A stretch of 38,824 bases of DNA from Parasulfuritortus sp037439465 (GCA_037439465.1 JBBIVX010000022.1:1-38824); one strand, 5' to 3'. Numbered from the stretch's first letter, positions 1 to 8,796 are shown. Numbers and translations: made by a program. The notes: generated by a model from the letters alone, not told the origin.

Positions 1-66
1 GGCGAGGGGCAGGGTGAGCAGGCCGAACAGGCTGGCCAGGCGTTTCAGGAAATCGCGGCGGGTCAT
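1..66 (-). CDS. Tat-exported protein, N-terminal fragment (runs off left edge)
   Basis: Only the first 22 codons are in the window. They read as a twin-arginine signal peptide: a short n-region with TRRDFLKR, which fits the S/T-R-R-x-F-L-K pattern, followed by a hydrophobic stretch rich in Leu, Ala and Gly. The start at 66 is supported by GGAG six bases upstream on the minus strand (73-76). Such signals are typical of cofactor-containing enzymes folded before export, or of lipoproteins, but the mature protein is not visible and no function can be assigned. Confidence 0.7.
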   Translation of the reverse strand, partial: MTRRDFLKRLASLFGLLTLPLA

Positions 67-164
67 GGCGGGCTCCGGTTTGGTCGATGCCGCCATGATC
101 CGGTTGGGCGTGCTTGGAATCTGAGCCTGGCCCGGATTGTGTGGATAAGTGGAGGCGGGGGATG

Positions 165-202
165 TGCCGCTCCCTCACCCCCGCCCTCTCCCGAGGGGGT
201 TA
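165..202. repeat. C-rich intergenic repeat-like hairpin
   Basis: A CCCTCACCCCCGCCCTCTCC tract followed by CGAGGGGG lies just past the stop of the WYL gene. It can fold as CCCTC/GAGGG. Tracts of this appearance recur in intergenic regions of many proteobacteria, so it may be a dispersed repeat or a transcription end for the WYL gene. There is no T-run, so terminator function is not shown. Confidence 0.25.
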
Positions 203-1159
203 GGTGTATTGCGCGGCGGCGGCCTTCAGGCGTTTTGCGATTTCCGCGCGCAGTTCGGCGGGGGCGACGACTTCCACGTCGGGACCATATTTCTGGATGT
301 CGAGGATGAGTTCGCGCGGGTCGGCGTAGGGCAGGCGGCGCTCGAAGCGGCCGTCGTTGAGCCAGCGGTCCTGCTGGTCGGGGTGCCAGCGTTCATCGGC
401 GACCCAGCGCGCGCGTTCGGCGGTGAAACGCAGCACGGCGGTGGCCTTCGCCGGGCCGCCGAAGAGGCCGTAGGTGGCGTTGTAGTGGCGGTCCAGTTCG
501 GCTTCGTCCAGGTCTTGCGCCGGCCGGCTGAGGGCACGGGCGCCGCGGATGCGGTCTAGGGCGAAGTTGCGCAGGGCATCGCGTTGGTGGCACCAGGCGT
601 CCAGGTACCAGTTGTCGCGGTAGTGGACCAGGCGCTGGGGCGAAATTTCGCGTTCGCTGACGGCGTCGCGTTCACGGCCATGATAGGCGATCTTCAGGCG
701 GTTGCGTTGCGCGGTGGCGCCGGCCACGGTCTGGAAGATGGGAGTGTCGGGCTGGCGCGCGGCCATGCGCAGGATGCGCAGGCGCCGGGCGAGTTCGCCG
801 CCGCCCAGGTGGTCCTGCGCCAGCAGTTTGTCGATGCGGCTCTTCAACGGCGCGAGCTGGTTGTCGAGCAGGCCGGGCTGGGCCTCGGCCAGCAGCTTCT
901 GCGCGGCCGAGAGGGCGAAGAGTTCCGAAGGGGTGAACCACAGGCCGGGCAGCTCGAAGGCATCGCGGTTGTAGCGGTAGCCGCCGGCCTCCTTGTCGAA
1001 CTCGATGGGGGCGTCGAAGAAGTCGCGCATCTCGGCGATGATGCGGGTGAGGCTGGCGCGCGAGCATTCCAGCTCGGCTTCCAGTTGCGCGCGAGGAATG
1101 GGGTAGCGGCGGGCGGCGAGGATCTGGTGCAGCTTGTAGATGCGCTGCATGCGATCCAT
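200..1159 (-). CDS. WYL-domain transcriptional regulator (DeoR-type HTH)
   Basis: The product is 319 aa. The first ~70 residues (MDRMQRIYKLHQILAARRYP...) form a helix-turn-helix of the HTH_11/DeoR kind, with ELECSRASLTRIIAEMRDF as the likely recognition helix region. The middle and C-terminus (roughly residues 130-310) look like a WYL ligand-sensing domain followed by the WCX extension, including RLVHYRDNWYLDAWCHQRDALRNFALDRI. These regulators generally respond to nucleic-acid or nucleotide-type ligands, but the ligand here is unknown. The start at 1159 shares one base with the stop of the upstream SirB gene (TGATG), so the two are translationally coupled. An in-frame extension upstream would overlap SirB and is not credible. 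Confidence 0.85.
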   Translation of the reverse strand: MDRMQRIYKLHQILAARRYPIPRAQLEAELECSRASLTRIIAEMRDFFDAPIEFDKEAGGYRYNRDAFELPGLWFTPSELFALSAAQKLLAEAQPGLLDNQLAPLKSRIDKLLAQDHLGGGELARRLRILRMAARQPDTPIFQTVAGATAQRNRLKIAYHGRERDAVSEREISPQRLVHYRDNWYLDAWCHQRDALRNFALDRIRGARALSRPAQDLDEAELDRHYNATYGLFGGPAKATAVLRFTAERARWVADERWHPDQQDRWLNDGRFERRLPYADPRELILDIQKYGPDVEVVAPAELRAEIAKRLKAAAAQYT

Positions 1160-1542
1160 CAGAGCAGTCCCGGTATGACCTGCTTGGTGACCGCCACGGC
1201 GATGATGTAGCCGATGGTGGCGAGGGCGGCGAGGAAGTAGAGCGTGCGCTGGCTTTTGGTCTTGCCGCGCTTGAGGGCCATGGTGCCGAGGTAGATGTAG
1301 AGCAAAAGGCCTATGATCTTGACCAGCAGCCAGGGGTGAGTGAGCGGGTTGAGGCCGCCGGCGAATAGCATGCCGATGGCGGCGACGAACAGCAGGGTAT
1401 CGTTGAGGTGCGGCACGACCTTGACCCAGCGGTCCTGCAAGCGTGGCGAGTCGAGTAGCATCCAGAGGCCGCGGGCGATGAACAGGCCGAAGGTGATATA
1501 GACGGTGCCGACGTGGATGAGGCGGAGAATGGCGTATCCCAT
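1159..1542 (-). CDS. SirB family integral membrane protein
   Basis: The product is 127 aa and very hydrophobic, with about four membrane segments and short basic loops (for example LKRGKTKSQRTLYF). The pattern, including the N-terminal MGYAILRLIHVGTVYITFGL and a central VVPHLNDTLLFVAAIGMLF, fits the SirB family (Pfam SirB, Salmonella SirB2). The molecular role of that family is not well defined. The ATG at 1542 lies two bases after the pgi stop, and the stop overlaps the WYL start, so pgi, this gene and the WYL gene look like one transcript. A longer in-frame reading starting inside pgi is rejected because its first ~46 residues have non-protein-like composition. Confidence 0.85.
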   Translation of the reverse strand: MGYAILRLIHVGTVYITFGLFIARGLWMLLDSPRLQDRWVKVVPHLNDTLLFVAAIGMLFAGGLNPLTHPWLLVKIIGLLLYIYLGTMALKRGKTKSQRTLYFLAALATIGYIIAVAVTKQVIPGLL

Positions 1543-1544
1543 GG

Positions 1545-3185
1545 TCAATGTTGCGCGCGCAGGGTCTTGATGCGGTTGATGAGGCCGTTGGTGGAGGCGT
1601 CGTGGCCATGTGCCGGGCTGGCGGTTTTGATTTCGGGCAGGATGACCTTGGCCAGTTGCTTGCCCAGTTCGACGCCCCATTGGTCATAAGAGTTGATGTC
1701 CCAGATGATGCCCTGTACGAACACCTTGTGCTCGTAGAGCGCGATCAGCCGGCCCAGGGTGCGCGGCGTCAGCCGGCGGTAGAGCAGGGTGTTGGTGGGC
1801 CGGTTGCCGGGGAAGACCTTGTGCGGTAGCAGGTCCTTGATGTCGGCGGCGCTCATGCCGCTGGCTTCCAGTTCGGCGCGGGCCTCGTCGGCGGTCTTGC
1901 CGCGCATCAGCGCTTCGGTTTGCGCGAAACAGTTGGCGAGCAGTATTTCGTGCTGGTCGGAAACCGGGTTTGCGCTCTCGGCGGCGGCCAGGAAGTCGCA
2001 CGGCACTAATTTTGTCCCCTGGTGGATGAGCTGGTAGAAGGCATGCTGCCCATTGGTGCCCGGCTCGCCGAACAGCACCGGTCCGGTGGAGACCTTGACC
2101 CGCTTGCCAACGCGCGTGACCGATTTGCCGTTCGACTCCATGTCGAGCTGTTGCAGGTAGGCCGGAAAGCGCGCCAGGTATTGGTCATAGGGCAGCACGG
2201 CGTAGCTTTGCGCATCCCAGAAGTTGTTGTACCAGAGGCCGACCAGGGCCAGGATCACCGGCATGTTCTTGTTGAACGGGGCGGTGCGGAAGTGTTCGTC
2301 CATGTCGTAGCCGCCGGCCAGCAGCTCCTCGAAACGGTCCATGCCGACATAGAGCGCGATGGGCAGGCCGATGGCCGACCAGAGCGAATAGCGCCCGCCC
2401 ACCCAGTCCCAGAAGCCGAACATGTTGGCGGGGTCGATGCCGAAGCGGGCGACCTCGGCGGCGTTGGTGGAGATGGCGATGAAATGTTTCGCTACGGCGT
2501 CCTTGCGCTTCGCCGCTTTGAGGAACCAGGCCCGCGCGGCGTGTGCGTTGGCCAGGGTTTCCTGGGTGGTGAAGGTCTTCGAGGCGATGACGAACAGGGT
2601 GGTCTCTGGCCGTACCCGTTTCAATACTTCGGCCAGGTGGCTCGGGTCGACGTTGGAGACGAAGTGGGCGTTCAGGCCCTTCTTCGCATAAGGGGCCAGC
2701 GCCTGGCAGACCATGGCCGGGCCGAGGTCGGAGCCGCCGATGCCGATGTTGACGATGTCGGTGATTTTCTCGCCGGTGTGGCCGAGCCATTTCCCGGCGC
2801 GTACCTGGTTGGTGAAGCCGCGCATCTGCTTCAGCACCTTGCGTACGTCCGGCATTACGTCGTGGCCATCAACCACCACGGGGCGGTCGGAGCGGTTGCG
2901 CAGCGCGGTATGGAGCACGGCGCGGTCTTCGGTGAGGTTGATGCGGTCGCCGGCGAACATCGCGTCGCGCATCAGTTCGACGCCGTTTTCCTTGGCCAGG
3001 CGGACCAGCAGTTTCAGCGTGTCGGGGGTAATCAGGTTCTTGGAATAATCGAACAACAGGTCGTCGAGGCAAAGGGAGAAGCGCTCGAAGCGTTTCTTGT
3101 CCTGGGCGAACAGGTCGCGCAGATGGAGGCCGTTCCAGGTCTTGCGGTGGGCGTTGAGGGCTTGCCAGGCGGTGGTCGCGGGCAT
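1545..3185 (-). CDS. pgi: Glucose-6-phosphate isomerase
   Basis: The product is 546 aa, the usual length of large bacterial PGI. It interconverts glucose-6-phosphate and fructose-6-phosphate in the cytoplasm. Both family signatures are visible: FVIASKTFTTQETLANAH near residue 198 and GGRYSLWSAIGLPIAL near residue 263. The catalytic residues are present: Arg in GGRYSLW, Glu in GEPGTNGQH (about residue 374), His in QHEILLAN and Lys in GVELGK. The start at 3185 (MPATTAWQALNAH) matches the family N-terminus. The reading frame stays open upstream into glgB, but that part is out-of-frame shadow. It lies 79 bases after glgB and two bases before the SirB gene, linking it to glycogen metabolism. Confidence 0.97.
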   Translation of the reverse strand: MPATTAWQALNAHRKTWNGLHLRDLFAQDKKRFERFSLCLDDLLFDYSKNLITPDTLKLLVRLAKENGVELMRDAMFAGDRINLTEDRAVLHTALRNRSDRPVVVDGHDVMPDVRKVLKQMRGFTNQVRAGKWLGHTGEKITDIVNIGIGGSDLGPAMVCQALAPYAKKGLNAHFVSNVDPSHLAEVLKRVRPETTLFVIASKTFTTQETLANAHAARAWFLKAAKRKDAVAKHFIAISTNAAEVARFGIDPANMFGFWDWVGGRYSLWSAIGLPIALYVGMDRFEELLAGGYDMDEHFRTAPFNKNMPVILALVGLWYNNFWDAQSYAVLPYDQYLARFPAYLQQLDMESNGKSVTRVGKRVKVSTGPVLFGEPGTNGQHAFYQLIHQGTKLVPCDFLAAAESANPVSDQHEILLANCFAQTEALMRGKTADEARAELEASGMSAADIKDLLPHKVFPGNRPTNTLLYRRLTPRTLGRLIALYEHKVFVQGIIWDINSYDQWGVELGKQLAKVILPEIKTASPAHGHDASTNGLINRIKTLRAQH

Positions 3186-3264
3186 GTCGTTCCGGAGTGT
3201 GGCGAGTTTACTCGAAAAGTATACCACGAGGATGCCTGCCGCCGGCCGCTGGCGAGACCAGGGT

Positions 3265-5427
3265 TCAGTCGACGGTAAGGAAGATCGCGCCCAGCGGCGG
3301 CAGGGTGATGACCAGTGACTGGCCGAACCCCATCCAGGGGATTTCTTCGGCCAGCAGGCCGGCGCCGTTACCGACGTTGCTGCCGCCATACCATTGCGAA
3401 TCGCTGTTGAAGACCTCGCGCCATAGTCCCGGCGCCGAGCAGCCGATGCGGTAGCCGGTGCGCGGCACAGGGGTGAAGTTGAAGGCGGCGATGAGGGTGC
3501 GGCCCTTGCGGTCGCGGCGCAGGAAGGTGAGCACCGATTGGTCGGCATCGTGGCAGTCTATCCAGGCGAAGCCGTCGTGACTGAAATCCAGTTCGTGAAG
3601 CGGCGGCAGTTCCCGGTGCAGCCGGCCTAGATCGCGGGTGCAGCGCTGCACCCCTTCGTGCCAATGGGTTTGCAGCAGGCCCCAGTCCAGTTCCCATTGG
3701 CTGGACCATTCGCGGCCCTGGCCGAATTCGTTGCCCATGAAGTTGAGCTTCTTGCCCGGCGTGGCGTACTGGTAAGCGAGCAAGAGGCGCAGGTTGGCGA
3801 ATTTCTGCCAGGCGTCGCCCGGCATTTTGCCCAGCAGCGAGCCTTTGCCATGCACCACCTCATCGTGCGAGAAGGGCAGGACGAAATTTTCGGAATAGGC
3901 ATAGAGTTGGCCGAAGGTGAGGTTGTTATGGTGATAGCGGCGAAATATCGGATCCAGGCTGAAGTAGCTCAAGGTGTCGTTCATCCAGCCCATGTTCCAT
4001 TTCATCGAAAAGCCCAGGCCGCCAACATAGATGGGGCGTGACACCATGGGCCAGGCCGTGGATTCCTCTGCCAAGGTGAGCGCGCCGGGGAAGCGCTCGT
4101 GCACCATGGCATTCATCTCGCGCAGAAAATCGATGGCCTCCAGGTTCTCGCGGCCGCCATATTTGTTGGGTAACCATTCGTTGGCCTTGCGCGAGTAATC
4201 GAGGTAGAGCATGGAGGCGACGGCATCGACCCTGAGACCGTCGAAATGAAACTCGCGCAGCCAGTAGTCGGCGGAGGCGAGCAAAAACCCCCGCACCTCG
4301 TTGCGGCCATAATTGAAGATATGGGTGCCCCAGTCCTGGTGCACTCCGAGACGCGGGTCTTCGTGCTCATACAGGGCGGAGCCGTCGAAGCGGGCGAGTG
4401 CCCAATCGTCCATGGGAAAGTGGCCGGGTACCCAATCGAGCAGCACGCCGAGGCTGGCCTGATGGCACTTGTCCACCAGATAACGGAGGTCGTCGGCAGC
4501 GCCGAAACGGGCCGTGGAGGCAAAGTAGCCGGTGGTCTGGTAGCCCCAGGATTCGTCCAGCGGGTGCTCGGTCAGGGGCAGGAACTCGATGTGGGTGTAG
4601 CCCATGTCCTTGACGTAGGGGACCAGGGCATCGGCCAGTTCGCGGTAGCTGTAATAACGGCCATCCGGGTGACGCCGCCAGGAACCGGCGTGGACCTCAT
4701 AGATGTTCATCGGCGCGTGCAGCCAGTCAAGGCCGGCGCGAGCGCGCAACCAGTCGTCGTCGCCCCAGTCGTGGGTGCTGGGTGCCGCCACCACCGAGGC
4801 CGTGCCCGGCCGGTTTTCGAACTGCCGGCCATAGGGATCGGTCTTGACACGGATCTCGCCGCTGTTGCGGTTGCGAATCTCGTATTTGTAAAGGTCGCCG
4901 GCCTGCAGGCCGGGTATGAACAGCTCCCACACCCCGGAGCCACCGCGTACCCGCATCATGTGCACACGGCCGTCCCAGCGATTGAAACTGCCGACCACCG
5001 AGACGCGTTCGGCACTGGGGGCCCAGACGGCAAAACGCACCCCATCGGTCCCCTCCAGGCGGGCCGGATGGGCGCCCAGGGTGCGGTAGGATTCCAACAG
5101 GCGGCCTTCATTGAACAGATAGAGCTCCTGCTCGGACAGCACCGGCGGGAAGCTGTAGGGGTCGATGATCTCGAAGTCCCTGCCGTCCTCGCGCACGCGC
5201 AGCCGCAGGGGCCGTGCCGGAGCGGTCTTGCCGTGCCACTCGAACAAGCCGCGGGCATCTGTTTGGGTCAGGGCGTATTCGCCATGTGCCAGCAGCAGGG
5301 TGATCGCCTCGGCATGGGGACGCAATACCCGCAGTACAGGCTCGCCATGTTCACCATGCAGACCGAGCAAGGAAAAGGGGTCGTGATGACGGGCAGTGAG
5401 CAGGCGCTCGAGACTGGAAAGGTGCAT
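3265..5427 (-). CDS. glgB: 1,4-alpha-glucan branching enzyme (GH13)
   Basis: The product is 720 aa, normal for bacterial GlgB. It transfers alpha-1,4 glucan segments to form alpha-1,6 branches in glycogen. The N1 and CBM48 modules occupy about residues 1-220 (HDPFSLLGLHGEHG, FAVWAPSAERVSVVGSFN). The GH13 barrel follows, with DWVPGHFPMDDWALARFDG, the nucleophile Asp in GLRVDAVASMLYLDY, the acid/base Glu in LTLAEEST, and the transition-state Asp in LPFSHDEVVHGKGSL. The C-terminal beta domain ends at VD. The start at 5427 is the only one that matches the family (MHLSSLERLLTARHHDPF). It is divergent from glgC across 150 bases and upstream of pgi. Confidence 0.97.
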   Translation of the reverse strand: MHLSSLERLLTARHHDPFSLLGLHGEHGEPVLRVLRPHAEAITLLLAHGEYALTQTDARGLFEWHGKTAPARPLRLRVREDGRDFEIIDPYSFPPVLSEQELYLFNEGRLLESYRTLGAHPARLEGTDGVRFAVWAPSAERVSVVGSFNRWDGRVHMMRVRGGSGVWELFIPGLQAGDLYKYEIRNRNSGEIRVKTDPYGRQFENRPGTASVVAAPSTHDWGDDDWLRARAGLDWLHAPMNIYEVHAGSWRRHPDGRYYSYRELADALVPYVKDMGYTHIEFLPLTEHPLDESWGYQTTGYFASTARFGAADDLRYLVDKCHQASLGVLLDWVPGHFPMDDWALARFDGSALYEHEDPRLGVHQDWGTHIFNYGRNEVRGFLLASADYWLREFHFDGLRVDAVASMLYLDYSRKANEWLPNKYGGRENLEAIDFLREMNAMVHERFPGALTLAEESTAWPMVSRPIYVGGLGFSMKWNMGWMNDTLSYFSLDPIFRRYHHNNLTFGQLYAYSENFVLPFSHDEVVHGKGSLLGKMPGDAWQKFANLRLLLAYQYATPGKKLNFMGNEFGQGREWSSQWELDWGLLQTHWHEGVQRCTRDLGRLHRELPPLHELDFSHDGFAWIDCHDADQSVLTFLRRDRKGRTLIAAFNFTPVPRTGYRIGCSAPGLWREVFNSDSQWYGGSNVGNGAGLLAEEIPWMGFGQSLVITLPPLGAIFLTVD

Positions 5428-5497
5428 GGGGTTCCTGGATAGAGGTTTATCGCGGTCGGGGTGGCATTATCCGCCAGGCCGGCGATGATTCAGTCGA

Positions 5498-5532
5498 TTC
5501 AAGACATTCATGTCGCATACTATATTTATAAT
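5498..5532 (+). promoter_or_regulatory. Candidate glgC promoter in the glgB-glgC divergent spacer
   Basis: The 150-base spacer between glgB and glgC contains an AT-rich island. TTCAAG (5498-5503) and TATATT (5521-5526) are 17 bases apart, and a perfect TATAAT sits at 5527-5532 but without a good partner at standard spacing. I could not place a convincing glgB promoter on the opposite strand. Exact start sites are unknown. Confidence 0.35.
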
Positions 5533-5577
5533 TCAAACAGGATCACACCGCTCAACCAGCTTGCGAGGTAGCCAGCC

Positions 5578-6864
5578 GTGCCGAAAAAAGAACATCCCCG
5601 TTTTGTCAGCGTCATCACGAAAAACACCGTCGCCCTCATCCTGGCCGGCGGGCGTGGCAGCCGGCTGAAACAGCTTACTGACTGGCGTGCCAAGCCTGCC
5701 GTGCCATTCGGTGGCAAGTTCCGCATCATCGACTTCCCGCTGTCCAATTGCATGAACTCCGGCATCCGTCGCATCGGGGTCGTCACTCAATACAAGGCCC
5801 ATTCGCTGATCAAGCATATACAGCGCGGCTGGGGGTTCCTGCGCGGCGAGTTCGACGAATTCGTCGAACTGCACCCCGCCCAGCAACGCCTGGATGAAAG
5901 TTCCTGGTACAAGGGCACGGCCGATGCCATCTACCAGAACCTCGACATATTGCGCGTCTACCGGCCGGAATACGTGCTGGTCCTGGCGGGCGACCATGTC
6001 TACAAGATGGACTATGGCGAGATGCTGGCCAGCCACGTGCGTACCGGCGCCGATATGACCGTGGCCTGCATCGAGATGCCGGTGCAGGAGGCCGCCGGCG
6101 CCTTTGGAGTGATGACGGTGGATGACAAGAGCCGCGTCACGGATTTCTCCGAAAAACCCGAGGCGCCGACTCCCATGCCCGGCAAGCCGGATGTTGCGCT
6201 GTGTTCGATGGGCATCTACGTGTTCAACGCTTCCTTTCTGTATGAGCAGTTGATCCGCGACGCCGACGATCCCGATTCCGAGCACGATTTCGGCAAGAAC
6301 CTAATTCCGCATCTGATCAGCGCTGGCTACCGGCTTTTTGCCCACAGTTTCAACGAGAGCTGCGTACATGGCGTTGATGAGCCAGCCTACTGGCGCGATG
6401 TCGGAACAGTGGATGCCTACTGGGAGGCCAACCTGGACCTGGCGCGGGTGACCCCCGACCTGAATTTATATGACCGCTACTGGCCCATCTGGACTTATCA
6501 GGAACAGTTGCCGCCGGCCAAGTTCGTGTTCGACACCGATGACCGGCGTGGCATGGCGGTCGATTCCATGGTCTCCGGCGGCTGCATCATCAGCGGTGCC
6601 GTGGTACGTCGGTCGGTACTGTTTTCCAACGTCCATGTGCGTGAGGGAGCTTATCTGGAGCGCGCCGTGGTACTGCCCGACGTGCGCATCGGACAGGGTG
6701 TGGTGCTCCGGGACGTGGTCATAGACAAGGGCTGTACGATTCCCGGCAACATGGCCATCGGCGTCGATCGTGAGTCCGACCAAAAACGTTTTTATATCAC
6801 CGAGAAGGGCGTCACCCTGGTGACGCCGGAGATGCTGGGCCAGGATATCCATCACTCCCGGTAA
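5578..6864 (+). CDS. glgC: Glucose-1-phosphate adenylyltransferase (ADP-glucose pyrophosphorylase)
   Basis: The product is 428 aa, typical for GlgC. It makes ADP-glucose from glucose-1-phosphate and ATP, the committed step of bacterial glycogen synthesis. The nucleotidyltransferase signature LILAGGRGSRLKQLTDWRA is at residues ~20-38. KPAVPFGGKFRIIDFPLSN, GWGFLRGEFDEFV and WYKGTADAIYQNLDI follow, and a left-handed beta-helix C-terminal domain (SGAVVRRSVLFSNVHV, VLPDVRIGQGVVLRDVVID) is present. The start is GTG at 5578, with GAGG ending nine bases upstream. The gene is followed by a strong hairpin terminator. Confidence 0.97.
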   Translation: MPKKEHPRFVSVITKNTVALILAGGRGSRLKQLTDWRAKPAVPFGGKFRIIDFPLSNCMNSGIRRIGVVTQYKAHSLIKHIQRGWGFLRGEFDEFVELHPAQQRLDESSWYKGTADAIYQNLDILRVYRPEYVLVLAGDHVYKMDYGEMLASHVRTGADMTVACIEMPVQEAAGAFGVMTVDDKSRVTDFSEKPEAPTPMPGKPDVALCSMGIYVFNASFLYEQLIRDADDPDSEHDFGKNLIPHLISAGYRLFAHSFNESCVHGVDEPAYWRDVGTVDAYWEANLDLARVTPDLNLYDRYWPIWTYQEQLPPAKFVFDTDDRRGMAVDSMVSGGCIISGAVVRRSVLFSNVHVREGAYLERAVVLPDVRIGQGVVLRDVVIDKGCTIPGNMAIGVDRESDQKRFYITEKGVTLVTPEMLGQDIHHSR

Positions 6865-6868
6865 GTCG

Positions 6869-6889
6869 CCGCCCCGATTGGGGCGGTTT
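6869..6889 (+). terminator. Intrinsic terminator of glgC
   Basis: CCGCCCC (6869-6875), loop GATT and GGGGCGG (6880-6886) form a perfect 7-bp GC stem with a tetraloop, followed by TTT. It begins five bases after the glgC stop codon. The T-run is short, so termination may be partial. Confidence 0.7.
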
Positions 6890-6906
6890 GCCGTGCTCCC
6901 TCCATA

Positions 6907-6924
6907 GGGCGGGCCGTGCCCGCC
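6907..6924. repeat. GC hairpin between glgC and msrA
   Basis: GGCGGGC (6908-6914), CGT and GCCCGCC (6918-6924) form a perfect 7-bp stem with a 3-base loop. There is no T-run on either strand. It lies in the convergent gap 22 bases past the end of msrA. It could help end msrA transcription, or be a dispersed palindromic element of the kind common between convergent genes; one copy in the window cannot decide. Confidence 0.35.
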
Positions 6925-6946
6925 ACAAAGCGAGGATAGAGGCGCT

Positions 6947-7477
6947 CTACTTCAGTCGTTCAGCGAATTTCGCCCTGACTTTCACCACCTTTGGGGCGAC
7001 CACGAACTGGCAGTATGGCTGCTGCGGGTGTTTGGCGAAGTAGTCCCGGTGATAGTCCTCGGCCGGCCAGAAGACGCCGGCTGGCGTGACCTCGGTGACG
7101 ATGGGCGTGGAGTACGCGTGGCTGAGTTCGGCGATCATGGCCTCGGCAGCGGCTTTCTGATCCGGCGCGTGCCAGAAGATGGCCGAACGGTACTGGCTGC
7201 CGACATCGTTTCCCTGCCGATCAGGGGTGGTCGGATCATGGATCGCAAAGAATACCTCGAGCAGGTCGCGGTAGCCGATGATGGCAGGGTCGAACCGTAT
7301 CTGCACCACTTCGGCATGGCCGGTCTCACCGCTGCAGACCTGGTCGTAGCCGGGGTGATCGACGTGGCCGCCCATGTAGCCGGAAACGACTTCATCCACG
7401 CCCTTGAGTGCGACGAAGGCCGCTTCCAGGCACCAGAAGCAGCCGCCCGCCAGGGTGGCAGTTTGTGGCTCGGACAT
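6947..7477 (-). CDS. msrA: Peptide-methionine (S)-S-oxide reductase MsrA
   Basis: The product is 176 aa. It reduces the S epimer of methionine sulfoxide in proteins, using thioredoxin. The catalytic-site motif GGCFWCLEAAF is at residues ~11-21, followed by VVSGYMGGHVDHPGYDQVC and GHAEVVQIRFDP, then FFAIHDPTTPDRQGNDVGSQYRS and the C-terminal YHRDYFAKHPQQPYCQFVVAPK. The start at 7477 (MSEPQTATLAGGC) has GGGGAA about nine bases upstream. Longer in-frame readings into the next gene are shadow. The partner enzyme msrB is in this window but 9 kb away. The M20 gene lies 35 bases upstream on the same strand, so they may share a transcript. Confidence 0.95.
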   Translation of the reverse strand: MSEPQTATLAGGCFWCLEAAFVALKGVDEVVSGYMGGHVDHPGYDQVCSGETGHAEVVQIRFDPAIIGYRDLLEVFFAIHDPTTPDRQGNDVGSQYRSAIFWHAPDQKAAAEAMIAELSHAYSTPIVTEVTPAGVFWPAEDYHRDYFAKHPQQPYCQFVVAPKVVKVRAKFAERLK

Positions 7478-7512
7478 TTTTATTCCCCATGGTCTGTTGA
7501 GAGTCACTTCAT

Positions 7513-8715
7513 TCAGGCGGGCGCAGCCAGTCGGGATTCCACCAGCTTCACCCAGTAGCTGGCGCCCAGAGTGAGTATGTCGTCGTTGAAGTCGTAGCGG
7601 GGGTTGTGCAGCATACAGCCACCCTCGTCCAGCCCATTGCCTATCCAGACGTAACAGCCTGGGCGCTCGTGCAGTAAATAGGCGAAGTCCTCGGCGCCCA
7701 TGGAGGGGTTGAGATGGGTGTGGACATTGCCTTCTCCTACCAGGCCAGCGGCCACCGTGCGGCAAAACTCGGCTGCGGCGGGGGAATTCACGGTAGGGGG
7801 ATAACCACGCCGGTAATCGAGCCGTATCTGTAAACCATAGGCCGCGCCGATGCCGCTGCACAGCCGCTCCATGGCGGCCTCGGCCTGATCGCGCAGCTCG
7901 TTGCGGAAGGCGCGCAGGGTGCCACCCAGGCGTACCTCGTCGGGGATGATGTTGTAGGCCTCGCCGGCCTGAAAGCGGGTGATGGAGAGAACGACGGCAT
8001 CGAGCGGATCGACGTTGCGGCTGACCACGCTTTGCAGCGCCTGTACCAGGCTGGCACCGGCCACGACCGGGTCGCGGCCCTGCTGCGGCATGGCGGCGTG
8101 GGCGCCGTGGCCGCGCACCACGATGTCGAACTGATCGGCGCAGGCCATGACCGGCCCGGAGTGGACGGCAAATTCACCGACCGGCAGCCCCGGCCAGTTG
8201 TGCATGCCGAAGACGGCCTCCATGGGGAAGCGTTCGAGCAGGCCCTGCTCGATCATCACGCGCGCACCGCCCTCGGTCTCCTCGGCGGGCTGAAAGATGA
8301 AATAGACGGTGCCATCGAACTGGCGGGTCTCAGCGAGGTATTCGGCTGCGCCGAGCAGCATGGCGGTATGGCCGTCGTGGCCGCAGGCGTGCATGTGGCC
8401 GTCGATGCGGGAACGGTGCGGAAAGATGTTCTGTTCCTGCAGCGGCAGGGCATCCAGGTCGGCGCGCAGTCCCAGGCTGCGCTTGCCGTCGCCGCCACGC
8501 AGCACACCGATCACCCCCGTGCCGGCGAGGCCACGATGGACTTCGATGCCGGCAGACGCCAATACGCCCGCCACCAGATCGCCGGTGCGGTTCTCGACGA
8601 AGGCCAGCTCCGGGTGGGCGTGAATGTCATGCCGCCAGGCGGCAAGGCGTTCGCGATTCTTCTGGATGGCGGGGATGGTCTGCATGGGAGTTGGCGGACG
8701 GGTTTGGGGCGCCAT
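7513..8715 (-). CDS. M20D-family amidohydrolase (hippurate hydrolase/IAA-amino-acid-hydrolase-like)
   Basis: The product is 400 aa with the start at 8715 (MAPQTRPPTPMQTIPA). An AAGG sits seven bases before that ATG, whereas the next ATG at 8685 has no ribosome site. The metallopeptidase metal ligands are visible: HACGHDGHTAMLLGAA, the Glu pair in PAEETEGGARVM, MHNWPGLPVG and the C-terminal NPSMGAEDFAYLL. The dimerisation domain contains HGAHAAMPQQGRDPV. Family members hydrolyse N-acyl amino acids such as hippurate or N-acetyl amino acids; the substrate here cannot be told. There is no signal peptide, so it is probably cytoplasmic. Confidence 0.9.
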   Translation of the reverse strand: MAPQTRPPTPMQTIPAIQKNRERLAAWRHDIHAHPELAFVENRTGDLVAGVLASAGIEVHRGLAGTGVIGVLRGGDGKRSLGLRADLDALPLQEQNIFPHRSRIDGHMHACGHDGHTAMLLGAAEYLAETRQFDGTVYFIFQPAEETEGGARVMIEQGLLERFPMEAVFGMHNWPGLPVGEFAVHSGPVMACADQFDIVVRGHGAHAAMPQQGRDPVVAGASLVQALQSVVSRNVDPLDAVVLSITRFQAGEAYNIIPDEVRLGGTLRAFRNELRDQAEAAMERLCSGIGAAYGLQIRLDYRRGYPPTVNSPAAAEFCRTVAAGLVGEGNVHTHLNPSMGAEDFAYLLHERPGCYVWIGNGLDEGGCMLHNPRYDFNDDILTLGASYWVKLVESRLAAPA

Positions 8716-8796
8716 CAGCATACCTTGAAAATGCCGCGGCGGCGCAGCCTGCCTGCCGCGCGCTTGCCGCCGCGACGTTGCCCCGTCCAGCCAACC

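Noticed and set aside
2022..3278. Long plus-strand open frame opposite pgi
   Set aside because: It is fully antisense to a clear pgi. Its Val/Gly/His/Gln-rich composition is the mirror of GC-rich codons, with no motif or ribosome site.
3186..3548. N-terminal extension of pgi into glgB
   Set aside because: It would add ~120 residues of unrelated composition overlapping glgB. The family start is at 3185.
4246..5442. Long plus-strand open frame opposite glgB
   Set aside because: It is antisense to glgB active-site codons and lacks any domain. GC-rich DNA often leaves such frames open.
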